Translations under genes and position numbers: made by a program | Shown: positions 42,465 through 54,682 of the stretch, one piece after another | Layout of the letters: the number at the start of each line of letters is the position of its first letter | Position numbering within the stretch: the stretch's first letter is position 1 | Notes under the pieces: generated by a model | Seen by the model: the letters and a program-made list of their open reading frames with translations, nothing else | Database searches by the model: none | Told to the model about the DNA's origin: nothing | NCBI GenBank assembly: GCA_029216955.1 | Contig: JANAVB010031417.1 | Span: 19,954,345 to 20,018,344 of the forward strand | Source: Iris pallida | Lineage: Eukaryota; Streptophyta; Magnoliopsida; Asparagales; Iridaceae | Length of the DNA: 64,000 nt | Direction: 5' to 3'

Positions 42465-43790
42465 TGTAGGAACCCTAGAGGGGGGGTGAATAGGGTCAAG
42501 CTAACAAATTAAGCACTTAGCACAAGCTAATGGACAATTTAAAAATATAAATGCAAGAGAAGAAGCAATAACAATACCGACACACGATATATCCTGGTAT
42601 CCTCCCAAGAGGTACTCCAGTCCCGGAACTCTCTCCGGCTTTAATCCACTATTTGAGTAAATAGTTACACACGAGTTTGGATCCGAAGAACTCGCCAACT
42701 TCTTACACGAGAGCTTTAATCCGAAGGCCTCTTCGACTTCAACCGAGAGTTTGGATACGAAGACTCTCCAACTTCAACCGAGAGTTTGGATACGAAGACT
42801 CTCCAACTTCAACCGAGAGTTTGGATACGAAGACTCCCCAACTTCAACCTTTCACAATAGGTTTTGATCTCCTTATACAATAAGATGAAGATCTCACTTT
42901 TCAACTCAATAACTCTAACACAATTTGTGGATGGCAAATGAAAGCTTTATAGAGTTGTTTGTGGATAGGCTTTGGTGGTTTAGAAATTTTTAGGCTCAAA
43001 GTATCAACCTTGAATGAAGGGGTTCAACGCTATTTATAACCAAAGCATTGAAAAGAGCTCAAATGCAACTTTTCAGACAGCGATCGGTATACCGTCGGTA
43101 TGGACCGGTATACCATCGGTATGCCGGTCTAGAGCTACAACGGCTAGAAATATAGCCGTTGGGATCATTAAATGCTCGAAATCCGACCGTTGAAATTTCA
43201 AAGTTACTGAACCGGTATACCGTCGGTATGAACCGGTATACCGTCGGTATGCCGATTTTGTAGACAGAAAACTTTCTGTGAACAAAATCGGTATACCGTC
43301 GGTATAGACCGGTATACCGTCGGTATGCCGGTTTTCAACCAAAAATGATCCTGGGCTAATTTCTACCCTAGCTTTCGATTTTGCCATCCATTTTTTGTGT
43401 GTACAATTATTCCTAAGACTCATTACAGACTCCAGATATACTGTAGCAGGTGCAGGCTTCTTTAGAGTTTTGAAATGATGATGGCATGGCATGGCTTCTT
43501 TCTTTGATAAGTGCTGGCTTTTTCTCTTGGCGGCAACAGTCCAAAGATACTCAGTTTGTGAATATTGAATACCTTTCGGGGGCGAAGCCCCCGAACCCCC
43601 GACGAGGGGCGCTGCCCCCTCGACCCCCGTCCGTTGACCGGGCAGCGGAACCCCCGAGTGCGTGGCTCCGGAGATGTCGTCGGGTGGTTCAGAGAAATCT
43701 TGTGGGATCCATCGTCTTTGGTCCACCATGATTTCTTCATTGCATATGTCCACATTGATCTTGCTTATTGCTTTTCTGCATATACATGTT
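42465..43790. other. Unclassified repeat-like segment, possibly nested LTR
   Basis: Starts TGTAGGAACCCTAGAGGGGG, a phrase common at plant repeat starts. It contains 33-bp repeats around GAGAGTTTGGATACGAAGAC (42740-42840), the GGTATACCG array (43080-43335) and a GC-rich hairpin block around GGGGCGCTGCCCC (43575-43640). No coding domain is recognised. I could not find a matching end or a target duplication, so the LTR reading is weak. Confidence 0.35.
43080..43335. repeat. GGTATACCG(T)CGGTAT palindromic repeats
   Basis: Three clusters (43083-43125, 43210-43255, 43287-43330), each with two copies of CGGTATACCGTCGGTAT, which holds the palindrome GGTATACC. Between the first two is an inverted pair, CAACGGCTA...TAGCCGTTG. 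Confidence 0.8.
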
Positions 43791-44496
43791 AGACGAACAA
43801 AGCAATATACATAGTAGCAAGTATGATAAGTTTAATGCACATATAGATAATGCTGAGTTTAAGTATAAGTGCTAAGGTGATAGCATAAATGTTAGTGATA
43901 TCATAATGATTAAACTTAATTGAATGACCACAATCAAAAACATAGTTTTAATTTTGGCAACCCGATTAAATTTAAGATAGATAAGCTCATATCACTAATA
44001 TATAAACCAATAGGCACATATCACCAAAAGTATAAGTATAAGTATAAGTAGAAATGCTATAGCGATAGTATGAAGATTAGTGATAATGAAATGCTAAACT
44101 TAACATATTAACCATATTCAAAAACATGATACAATCATTGGGCTAACACATGGCTATTCCACTATTTGATATAAAAGTCAATTTTTCTAATTTTGCTCTT
44201 CTTCCTCAACTCATCCAAGAAGAAGAAGAACAACAAGAAAAAGAAGAAGAGGAAGCAACAAAAATGATAATTTTGATGGGGTTTAAACCCTAATTTTCTT
44301 TTAAACCCTAATTTTCTTTCCATTTCGAATTTTGATTTTCAATTGACGGAGAAGAAGAAAATGAGAAGAAAACACAAAAAAATTAAACTATAATTTTCTT
44401 CTCATTTCCAATTTTGATGGCATCCAAAAGCTCCTCATAATGCACAAACCCTAATATTGGTAGAAACCATAATATTGTTGTTCAACTAGTGTAAAC

Positions 44497-44815
44497 AAGG
44501 ACAGTCCAGTTTTCTGGCAGTCCTACAAACTGAATGGACTGCCAAAAAACTGGACAGTCCTAAGTCACAGCATGTGAAACAAAGGACTGCCCATTTTTTG
44601 GTAGTCCTTACTGTATGTTGGACTGTCAAAAAAATGGACAGTCCAACTCACAGCATGTGTAACTTTGGACTGCCCAACTATCTGGTAGTCCAGTCTGTAT
44701 GTTGGACTGCCAGAAGAATGGACAGTCCTAAGTTTCACATGTTGTGACTTAGGACTGCCCAGTTTTCTGGCAGTCCATTCAGTTTGTAGGACTGCCAGAA
44801 AATTGGGCAGTCCTT
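44497..44815. repeat. Long palindrome built of GGACTGCC...GGCAGTCC modules
   Basis: The outer 84 bases (44497-44580) are an inverted copy of 44732-44815 with about nine mismatches. Inside and out are eight modules of about 25 bp, each a hairpin of the form GGACTGCC-N9-GGCAGTCC, separated by spacers of 10-22 bp such as a CACAGCATGTG phrase. RNA from it would fold into a long, nearly perfect hairpin. Confidence 0.85.
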
Positions 44816-45314
44816 GTCAACGCGGAGTTTTCTCGTTCGTTCATACTTGGATTTAATTTAAATAGGTAATTTTCTACTCCGAATGTAGTTTAATTCATTC
44901 AAATGGGCTACAAAGAAGTGAAATAAATAATATAATTGATGCTTGAATTTTTCAAATTAATTTCTAGAGTTTTGAAAATAAATTGAGAAAGAATTTGGGT
45001 GCTTGAATTAATTTCTTCAAAAGAGAAGAATGGTGGAGGAGAAGTGTAAGATGTTAGGAATTTAGGAGTTGTGGATGAGAAGAGGAAGATGTTGGGAATT
45101 GAGGAGAGGTGGAGGAGAAGAGGAAGAAGAAGAAGAGAATGGTGGGGGTTTTGGAAGAGAGAGAATAGATTTTGCAAATGAAGGGAAAATAATGGGTTTG
45201 GGGGCGGAGGGGGGTGGGAATTTGGGACAGCCAAGATCAAAAAATTGGAAAATTTTGGCTAGCTACAATCCGGACTAGCCATGATCATATTTTGATGTGC
45301 TCATATAATTTGCC

Positions 45315-46045
45315 AAAGAAAAGCCTGCTTTCTGAAAACACACGAAGCAACTAACGGTTCTTGGGTCGGTCGACTCGGTCGATGTGGGTTCAAGTACGGA
45401 CCTGGATCCGAAAGAAAAAAATATTTCATTTCAAAGGCCCAACCTGCTATTATGGCGGACTACCATGACCGTCCCAACCGTAGACCGAGCTTAAACCCAA
45501 CTCACTGACTGCCCACGACCTAGCCCATCTTAAAAAGAGGAAGAATGAAAACAATCCTAATTTTAGTTGGTAGTGATCTTTGAAAATATAATAAAATTAT
45601 TAAATATCTATTTTTAAGATATATTTATAACTGTTAACAAATGAAGAATTGAAACAATCCAGCCATCTCTAGATTAAACTAGTTATGTTCACGTACTTAC
45701 GATGCATGCACGTATTAAAAATATATATATATATATATTATATATTTAATCTTTAAATATATATTATATTAAAATAATTAAAATAGGATTTGAATACATT
45801 TTAATTAAAATTTGTTGTATGTAGAACTTTAGATATATGTTTAGAAAATAATATGTAATTAGTTTAAAAATTGAATAAATTTTAATTTGAATGTGTTATA
45901 TACATGTTTATAGATTTTGAATCTATGTTTAGATAGTTGTAAGAACTTTAAGTTATTTTTACAGTTAGTTAGTTATAATAATTTTAAATTATTTCTACGT
46001 GCACGGATATAATCAACCGCTAACCTTCAACGCATTGTAGAGTGT
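45315..46045. other. Intergenic DNA, nothing recognised
   Basis: AT-rich from 45540 with ATATAT runs near 45720-45740. No coding, repeat or RNA feature that I can support. Confidence 0.5.
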
Positions 46046-46290
46046 TAGGCCATCTCCAATGAGGATTTTTATCTCCAATATTTCTATGGTAGAAATTCAA
46101 AAAAAAAAATCCTCTCAACCATGATTTCTATCCAATGTGCTAGGATGAATAGAAAGAGTTTTTATAAAAATTTCTACATGTAAAAATTCTCCATATAAAT
46201 TCTCTCCCTCTCATGCCAATTAATATTGGATCCACCTCATTAAATTGATCTTATTTAATATTGGACACTTGTATTTTTGGTTTGTGTGTA
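46046..46290. mobile_element. Possible truncated Harbinger-type MITE
   Basis: Begins after TTA with GGCCATCTCCAATGAGG, a phrase typical of Tourist/Harbinger MITE ends, then AT-rich sequence with no coding. The matching right end is not seen. Confidence 0.3.
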
Positions 46291-46291
46291 A

Positions 46292-48092
46292 GGGGTTGTT
46301 TGGTATGCTCCTATGGGCTGAAAGTGGGGCTGTTTGTTGCAACTCGGGTGAACTGTTGGCCACTTTTTGTGTTTGATTGGGCTGCTTTATTACTTGCAAG
46401 TAGGTTGATGGGACCGGTCCCCAGTTCCTGTCTCTAACAAAAAAAACCCATTTTGAGTTCCGGCCATTTGTGTGTTGAAGTCCAGTGAAACTGGGAGGAG
46501 AGAGGGAAACTCTGGAGAAGGAAGTAGGGGAAAAAAATAGGGTCCGACCACCGCTCTTCCGCCATTCTTCAGCAGTGTAAACCTCTACTTTTAACAATTT
46601 TTCGTTAATTTTTAACTTTTTTTTCCTTAATTTTGCTTCTTTTCACCATTTTTTTCCCTTAGATCTTCTTAGATCTTTGTATATCTGTCATTTTCTGTGA
46701 TTATTTTCGCCATTTTTTGGATATATTTGTAGATCCGGTCATTTTCTGCCATTTTTGTAGATCCGTTAATTTCTTTGTAGATCCGTTCATTTTCTTTGTA
46801 TATCCGTTCATTTTCTACCATTTTTTTGAGAAATCTCCTTAAGAAATTTTTGGTTTATAGATCTGCTGGGAACATGTCACATGGCTGCGTTATAGATCTG
46901 CTGGGAACATGTCATATTGCTTATAGATTTGCTTAAGAATATTTGTAGATCTGATTTCTTGTAGATCCGATTTTCTTAAGAATTTTTTGCTTATAAATTT
47001 TTGCTTTCACAGATAATCCGATATTCCGATTTTGTGGTATCATATTGCTGGGAACATGTTGCTGGGAACATGTCATATTGCTGCGAGCATGTCATCTTGC
47101 TGGGAAAATGTCATATTCCTGCAAATTGTGATCAAATTTTGTTGTCATACTAGTCTTTACTGCAAATGTGCATATTTGTGATATTTTTAGATCTGTTTAC
47201 TTTGCCCTTTCTAGATTTACACTATTATTTACTTTGCCCTTTCTAGATGTAGATGTAGAATATTATTTAGTTTATATTTATATTATATAAATTTATGCTG
47301 ATATGTCTGTTTCATATATATGTAATGGATTATCTGTTTCATAACATGATACATGATTACATTGTGGTTTTCATGTAGATGAATTTGTCGAATCCCAATG
47401 ATCCGTTACTAAATGCCGCAGTCGCTAGTATACTTACTGTTGCAACTATAATTATGAATTTAATGAAAAATGAGGGCAATGACCGACATGGCATTGCAAG
47501 GGAACCGTCCCTAATTAGAGAACAGTTGAGGCAAGCAAACATGTATCGAATTTTGACGGCCGGACCAAATAATTGTGTCCATTACCTAAGGATGAGTAGT
47601 GCTACTTTCTACAGTCTCGCAAATATTTTCCATTCCAATGGGTCGCTCCATGATACACGATCTGTTTGTGTGGAAGAACAACTAGCCATATTCCTTTACA
47701 TATTGGGACATAAGGCAAAAAATAGAGTATACGGCATTGAATTCATTCGATCCGGAGAGACAGTTTCTAGGTATTTTAATAAAGTCCTAGGTACAATATG
47801 TTCAATTCAAGAACGATTTATGAAGCAAGCAGGGTCTGACACTCCGACGGAGATACTAAATTCAGCAGAATGGTATCCGTATTTTGAGGTAAAACTGTTG
47901 TTTTCTATAAATTAAGAATGCATTATATAACCTAATCACATTATACGTTACATATGCATTTCACTGAACTGTAGGATTGTATAGGGATGATAGATGGCAC
48001 CCATATCCAAGCCACCCTCCCAGCTGCTATAGTAGCGAGGTTTAGGGGTAGAAAACAAGTAACACAAAATGTGTTAGCGGCTTGTACTCCCG
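46292..48092 (+). mobile_element. Truncated PIF/Harbinger DNA transposon
   Basis: GGGGTTGTTTGGTATGC at 46292 after TAA resembles a Harbinger end with its 3-bp target. About 1.1 kb of leader follows with repeated CTGGGAACATGTCA and GTAGATC(C/T)G phrases, then a transposase frame. It stops at 48092 where chromovirus pol begins, so the right half, including any MYB-like second frame and the right end, is gone. Confidence 0.65.
47379..48092 (+). pseudogene. PIF/Harbinger transposase, 3' truncated
   Basis: Exon 1 is 47379-47888 (170 residues, ATG start). An 86-bp intron, 47889-47974 (GTAAAA...CTGTAG), splices in frame to exon 2 at 47975. Exon 1 has the family's RSGETVSRYFNKVL phrase and ends YPYFE; exon 2 begins DCIGMIDGTHI, whose second Asp is the first catalytic residue of the DDE domain, and continues to QNVLAACTPD. 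The rest of the DDE domain is lost at the chromovirus junction. The transposase would cut and paste its own element; this copy cannot. Confidence 0.85.
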
Positions 48093-49975
48093 ACCAGAAA
48101 TGCTGCTTGATATCTTGGTACATCTTGGTCCCTCCAGGGTGAATAGAATACTGAGAACTGTGGGCTTCTGCCATAACCTCATGTCTGATATCTCCACTAG
48201 GCACACATAGACGTGATCCAAACCTAAGTGTACCATCTTCATGAATTCTCATCTCCTTCCTGAGCCCTGACTCACATTCTGCCCTAAGCTTCTGAATCGT
48301 CGGGTCTAGTGTCTGAGCTGCCTTGATCCTGCCTACCAAGTCGGATTGAACTTACAGGCTAGTTAGAACTCCTACATCACTAGAGAGTATAACTTCGATG
48401 CCCATCTCCTGAAGGTCTTCTAAGATATGCTTCTGCGTTGTTAACATAAATGCGCCGCCTCTCCTGCTAAGAGCATCTGCTACTACATTAGCCTTGCCTG
48501 GGTGATACTGAAGCTCCACGTCATAATCCTTGATCAACTCCAACCATCTTCTCTGCCTCATGTTCAGCTCTTTCTGAGTAAAGATGTACTTCAGACTTTT
48601 ATGGTCTGTGTATATTTCCACTTGATCACCATATAAGTAATGTCTCCAAAGCTTCAGAGCAAACACTACTGCTGCCAACTCCAAATCATGAGTTGGGTAA
48701 TTCTTCTCGTGGTCCCGAAGCTGCCTAGACGCATATGCTATCACCTTCCCATGCTGCATAAGGACACATCCAAGTCCTTTACCTGACGCATCACAATATA
48801 CTGTAAAACCTCCGGGTCCAACCGGCAATATAAGAATTGGTGCTGATATCAACTTCTGCTTCAAAGTCTCGAATGATGCCTGACATTCTGTCGACCAAAC
48901 AAATGGCACATCCTTCCGGGTCAAGCGGGTCATGGGCGCTGAAAGCCTTGCAAAGTCTGACACAAACCTTCTGTAATATCCAGCCAATCCCAAGAAGCTC
49001 CGCACATCCGCTACAGTCTTGGGTACTGGCCAACTCTCTACTGCTTCTACCTTCTTGGGATCTACTGCTATTCCAGCTCCTGATATATGACCCAAAAATG
49101 AAATGTGATCCGACCAAAACTCACACTTGCTGAGCTTGGCATACAACTGATTCTCTCTCAGAATCTGCAACACTTTCCTGAGGTGGTCTTCATGCTCCTC
49201 TTCACTAGCAGAGTATACGAGAATGTCGTCAAGAAACACAACGACAAACTGGTCTAAGTATGGCATAAAGATGCGATTCATCAAATCCATGAATATCGCT
49301 GGAGCATTGGTCAAACCAAACGGCATTACTAAGAATTCATAATGCCCATACTTCGACCTGAATGCTGTCTTGGGAATATCTTCCTTCCGAACCCTTACTT
49401 GATGATACCCTGAACGAAGATCTATCTTGGAGAAAACTCTAGCTCTGCTCAACTGATCAAATAAGTCGTCGATCCTGGGTAATGGGTACTTGTTCTTCAC
49501 TGTTGCCGCGTTAAGCTTCCTGTAGTCAATGCACAATCTGGATGACCCATCCTTCTTTCCCACAAGTACCACTGGTGCTGCCCATGGTGACACGCTAGCT
49601 TGGATGAACTTCTTCTCCTTTAGTTCCTCTATGTGCTGATATACCTTGGCCTGCTCTGAATCCGTCATTCTGTAAACTCGATCTGATATCGGTTTAGTCC
49701 CTGGTGCCAATTCTATACTGAACTCAATATCTCTAACTGGTGGTAGACCTGGAAGTTCTTCAGGAAACACGTCTAGAAATTCTTCAACTACCTTCGAAAT
49801 CTGAACTTCTTCCATTGCCGTTACTACTCCCTGCTCTTGTCGAGTCGCCTCTGATCTGACTAAGGTGAAGCTCTTCATGCCTGGAATATCAAAAGATACA
49901 CTGCCTCTACGATATAAATGAATGGGATGCTCCTGAATCAAACAATGCTACTGCGGGATATGAGGCGACGAGAAT
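48093..49975 (-). pseudogene. pol: pol of unit A, truncated and with a stop
   Basis: RT ([17 protein letters not shown]), RNase H ([34 protein letters not shown]) and the beginning of the integrase zinc region. A TAA at 48352 replaces the Gln codon present in unit B. The gene ends at 48093 in the middle of the integrase finger, joined to the Harbinger transposase. As in unit B, protease is reduced to its active-site stub. Confidence 0.88.
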
Positions 49976-50098
49976 GTTACCTGCCACAACATCTTCCAAT
50001 GCCAATGCCTCCTCTAAGGACAGAGTGAATGCCTGTCCTCGACCTCCTTGCTGATTCCCATGCTGCGGCCTAGCCTGGTGCTGCTGCTGGCCTCTTCC

Positions 50099-51507
50099 TT
50101 AATGATGCTGAGGTGGTCTATGCTGGTGTTGCTGCATCGGCGGCCCCTGCTGCCGAAACATCTGAGCCTGCTGCACTAACGGACGCTGCGCCAACGGCCT
50201 AACTGCCACTGCCGGTCCTCGATACTGGCCTGTCCCTGGTGCTGGCAGAGCAGGAAACTGCTGCCCTGGTCCTCCTGACCTCGAATTTATGGGACATGTG
50301 GTAACCCGATGATCTGGATTTCCACATATCAGACACAGTCCATTCAATGTCCGACACACATCTCTAGTGTGCCCCATCTTCCCACAATAAGTGCAGCCCG
50401 CCGGGGGTTGCTGGTTCTTCCTCTGCTGCTGTTGCCTCGGTGGTGTCGGTCCTCGTATTGCCACATCGTGGATACGAATGCCAGTAGATGGTGCTGTTGT
50501 TCGGGGCTCGGCTTCCCCTCCTCCTTCAATCTGACTGTGGGATCTTCTCTGACCCCCAGTCCTTGTCGCAAGCCTCTGAATGGTGATCTCATGCCTTCGA
50601 GTTGCTGTCAATATTTCATCAAAAGTTTGGTAATTGTGCCCCTCTATCAATTGCAAGAGTTCAAGATGAAACCCTTGCTGAAACCTCATAGCCCTCTGGC
50701 GCTCTGTTGCTACCATCTCTGGGGCGAATCTACTCAATCTGCAGAACTCCGCTGCATAAGCATCTACAGTCTTGTCGGCCTGCCTGAGGTTGATAAATTT
50801 CTGTTGTAGCTCAAACTGTGCCACAACTCTCCATAGTACTTGGTCTTGAATCTTGCTGTGAAATCGTCCCAGGCCACAGGACGTCTGGTGCCCACTTCCT
50901 CTGATTCCCACCAATCACGTACGAGATCCTGAAGTAACAACTTCACTAGATCCACACGTTCTTCTGCTGGTACCTTAGCTGCTGTCAGAATAGCCTCAAT
51001 ATCCTTAAGCCACGCGTCTGCTGAGATGGCATCCTCTGTGCCCTCGAAACGGCGGGGGTTATACTTGCAAAACCTGGCTGATGCTCCTGAATCAGCCCTC
51101 ACTCCTCTTTCCAAAGCCGTCTGCAATCCTTGGTTGAGCAACACATTCTGCTCTTGTAGCTGAGTGTGCATGCGCTGCTGGGCTAACATCTGATGTTGTT
51201 GGGCAGCCATCATTCCTCTCATGATCTCCAGAAGGGCTGATGTATCCACTCCCAAGGTAGGTGGAACTGTTGGTGGTGGTGGAATATCCGGATACTGCGG
51301 TTCTACTGTCACTTCTTCCTGGATAGCCTCCTGAGGTGAGACTGGCCCTTGTTGCTGACCAACCTGGTCAAGTTGCCCATGCTGCCCTTGTTGTTGCTGT
51401 CCAGCTCTAACTGATGCAGACGTAGTGCCCCTAAGAAAAGGGACAAGAGAACAATCAAACAACCGGACATGAAGGATCAATGAAGTCAAAGGATACCGGA
51501 ATTTCAA
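50099..51507 (-). pseudogene. gag: gag of unit A, frameshifted
   Basis: Nearly identical to the gag of unit B (57980-59386), but two extra bases near 50827 (ACTCTCC for ACTCC) shift the frame between WDDFTARFKTKYYG and VVAQFELQQKF. Both parts are otherwise open and keep the capsid and two CCHC knuckles. Confidence 0.88.
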
Positions 51508-51627
51508 GCAAGGGCTGAGAACGACGAATCATGAGATCAAGGGGAAACATGTGTGATTGAGACATCCTATAAATCAAAATACCCCACAAGTCTGAAATCA
51601 GACCTGCATGGGCTACCACTAAAACCT

Positions 51628-54515
51628 TGTCACGCCCCAGAACCAGAATACTGGAGAGCGGGGGAATGACTCAGCCAGCTACGTATTATGGGTAGGATGA
51701 ATACCGTATAATACGATCAATGCTGTCTAACCAGACAAGGGGGTGTATACTACATAAGAGTCTTACTATGGTCATTACACATCTATTGTCTCAATCATTC
51801 GAACAAGAAAACAGTAATAAAGAACATGTAAGATAAAGCAGTAAGGCGTCCAAAACGCTCAGTCAAAATATTCTCGAGATCTGGCTTTACAAACATAGCC
51901 AGATGATATAGCAAGTATACACAATTGTCATCAGCTGCAGTCTGACTTAATTACAATTATGCAAAAAATATGTACATGACTATCCGACTAACATGTCGGT
52001 GCCAAACGGCTAAGTATAAAGTAAATGACAAAACGAGCGGTGAAGTAAGGAACCCACTCGAGTCCTCCTGCGATCATGCCCCTAGTATTGACCATCTTGG
52101 AGGCAGAAGTACGATGAGTCCTCGGGAACCGGCTCTAAATCTGGCCATGCAAAACCAGAGAGGTTAGACCTCTAATAGCAAGTACCACAAGGAAGGACGA
52201 TATGAAGGACTAAACTAGTACGAAAAAGAGTATAATAATAGATCTCTGCTTTCCACTAGGATTCACATAATGTTACGACACTTCGAACCAACCTCCCAAC
52301 CAAACAAGGACAGAAGTTGGCCCGTCATGTCCTGATATTCTGATCATCCCAGTTAGGTAACAGAGTAGTACAGTACACAAACAAATCATCTTTAAACGGC
52401 CAATCAATACCTACGGCTTGCTATTGTGAGTCCCAAGTTATCCTGGAATTGTACAATTAGAGATTCCTCAGTTCTTACTATGTGCGAGTAAGGCTAGTCT
52501 ATCCAGTCAATCATGTGCGCCATGCATGAATTAGACGAGTCCCAGCAGGACGCCCGTCAATTATACAATAAATAATAATAATAAAAGCAGATACTGTTCC
52601 CTGCCCGTGTGGCAGATTTACAGTATCTGTGGGAACCAGCCGGCCCGTCGGGTACTACTCGTCCTAAGGGGGCTGCCATGTAAGAACTCGGAAATCCATT
52701 CTCTCCATGCCATCATTTATTTTATTTAACTTAATAGTCCCTAAGTTGAGTGAAGTCCCATGCCGTGGATCATGGTCATTCAAATGAGTACTTTCGTACG
52801 GGGTACGATATGCGCATTCCTACAACGATACCTGTGCGGCTAGGTTTTAGGTTTTACATAGCGTAATGCAACAATCAAAATCTAACCACGGTAATTATAC
52901 CTTGACTATAAAGTACACATGCTTCGTTTGTAGAAAATAAATAAATAAATGAATAAATAAATAAATAAATAGATTGAAGCCTGCATGTGCATGTATGTCA
53001 ATATTCGGGATCAGCCAGTCGATTACAATAGTTCATAACATGAACGTGTCTCATTCATTTATTTCAATAAGACGACTAGCCAGTCTCTTAGTTCCAACTA
53101 GGAACGCATGATCAATTAGTCAAGATAACCATCATCATAAATGGTGACAAGGCATGAAAGTCATTTAGCATTAATTAGGGTCGAGTCTATAATTCTCAAG
53201 GTCAAGTTCCAGTCTTACTAGATATCCATTAATCAATCAAGACACAGGGCACTCATACACTATCATTAACATGCTGAGATTATCACGTTCATGCAAAAAG
53301 GCGTAAGGATATAATAGGAGAATTATCAGGCTACTATTAGATGTATAAATCATAGAAACAATAAAATACCCAAGTCAAGAAGTCACGCTAACAAGACTAT
53401 GCTAGGCCAAAAGTCACGCAAGAATCGTACGCATAAAAAGTACGCCAAGTCGGAATGAGTGAGCGTGATAAGTGAGGCGTGACAAGTGATGCACGCTGGC
53501 AAGCGTGAGCGTGAAAGGTGAAGCGTGACAAGTGATGCGTGCTGGCAAACGTGAGCGTATGAGCGTGACAAGTAATTCACGCACGCACGCTCAGCATGAG
53601 AGTGAAAAGTCACGCGCGCCAAAGTCACGCACAATGTGAGCGTGAAAGTCACGCACGCAAGCTCGGAGACATGAGCGTGAAAAGTCACGCACTCAGTACA
53701 AAGACATGAGCGTGATTCAAAATTCACGCAGAGCATGACAAAGGATACACGCACGCAGACGCGAGCGTGACTGAAAATACACGTACGCAAATGCGAGTGT
53801 GACTGAAATACACGCAAACACGTAAAGACATATGCGTGACTGGGCTGATGTTTTATGCGAGCACGTAAGAACGTGTGCGTACAACATCTCCCAAACTCCA
53901 AGTTCTTATGGAGCCTTCGTTCCAGTGCCAGAAATACATGCTAAGTTGGTGGACCAAGAACCCATGAACAGCCGAAATACTATAACTTAGATCTAGAGAA
54001 AACCAGCCGTAGAAATAAAAAATGCTAAGAACTAATCTCTCTTGGAATCACAAGGAGAAGACAAATGAACCATAAAATGGATGGAGAAGCAAGTTTGCAC
54101 TTGCCTTCTCCTGCTGCTGCTGCTGGTGGTTAGGTGGAGAAGTAATGAGAGGAAGAAGAAGAAGTAATGGTGAGAATGAAGTAATGAGGAGAGAGAAATA
54201 GATGGAAGCTTTAAATAGGGGGAGTGGTGGTAGGTGGGTGCTGGGCCGGGTAGTAGGGGATCCAACAAGGCCAACCCGAAAACCCATCCTAGGCCGAATC
54301 ATAATAAGACTAAGCAGCAAATAAAATGCAGGTAAATAAAATTACAGAAATAAAATTACAGGAATTTAATTAACATAAAAATTTAAAGAGCAGATAATTA
54401 ATTAACATGAAACTAAAAGAATTTAAATACAGAATAATACATGATAAATACTAAATAAATACACATGAGTTGTATATATATATAACAATACGAATTTCGG
54501 GAACGGGGAGTGACA
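51628..54515 (-). repeat. Chromo-2 LTR shared by units A and B (2888 bp)
   Basis: TGTCACGCC at 51628 to GTGACA at 54515. Unit A leader lies on its left and the end signal of unit B (CTAAGGTGGGTAGAGA on minus) on its right. Holds an (AAATA)n run at 52937-52970, the GTCACGC array (53384-53885) and a minus-strand TATTTAAA near 54210. Confidence 0.9.
53384..53885. repeat. GTCACGC / GCGTGAC array in Chromo-2 LTR
   Basis: About 35 CACGC or GCGTG words in 500 bp, in both orientations, many as AAAGTCACGC or GAGCGTGA. AAAGTCACGC is also the form in Ogre-1 gag, LTR and intron. The copy in the next LTR is 61262-61772. Confidence 0.9.
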
Positions 54516-54682
54516 TCTCTACCCACCTTAGAAAAATTCCGTCCTCGGAATTTCAAATCCAAGCAGGATAGAAACATCGGGGTTAAACTAATACAAGCAA
54601 TTCTAGTGAGCAAGCAATCTTTGACTATATCAAAAGCAAGTACTATATATATAAATCTATCAATCTACGATATGAAGTAGTT

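Larger units (their letters stand above)
42371..45314. mobile_element. Non-autonomous DNA transposon with 41-bp terminal inverted repeats
   Basis: The left end (42371, GGCAAGTTATATGGGCACAT) and the inverted right end (ending TTTGCC at 45314) agree over about 41 bp with few mismatches. AAAGAAAA flanks both sides (42363-42370 and 45315-45322), an 8-bp duplication, or an imperfect 9-bp one. That size fits hAT or Mutator-like elements; the ends do not decide between them. No transposase frame is visible. Inside are an LTR-like or unclassified segment (42465-43790), AT-rich DNA (43790-44490) with two related repeats, and a long palindrome (44497-44815). Confidence 0.7.

Noticed and set aside
43073..43753. 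226-residue minus-strand frame and the alternative frame at 43462-43755
   Set aside because: It crosses the GGTATACCG repeats and a GC-rich hairpin block. No domain is recognised, and the repeated YRRYTGS/HTDGIP phrases come from the repeat.
42465..43790. Complete solo LTR of a Ty1/copia element
   Set aside because: The start looks right, but no end with a matching target duplication was found; kept only as an unclassified segment.
46220..46597. 125-residue minus-strand frame before the Harbinger transposase
   Set aside because: No recognisable domain; it crosses the putative transposon end and a MITE-like stretch.
53383..53901. 172-residue minus-strand frame, repeated at 61262-61780
   Set aside because: It lies within the GTCACGC array of the LTR; its His/Ser/Cys-rich content follows from the repeat. 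Conservation between the two LTRs is explained by recent duplication.
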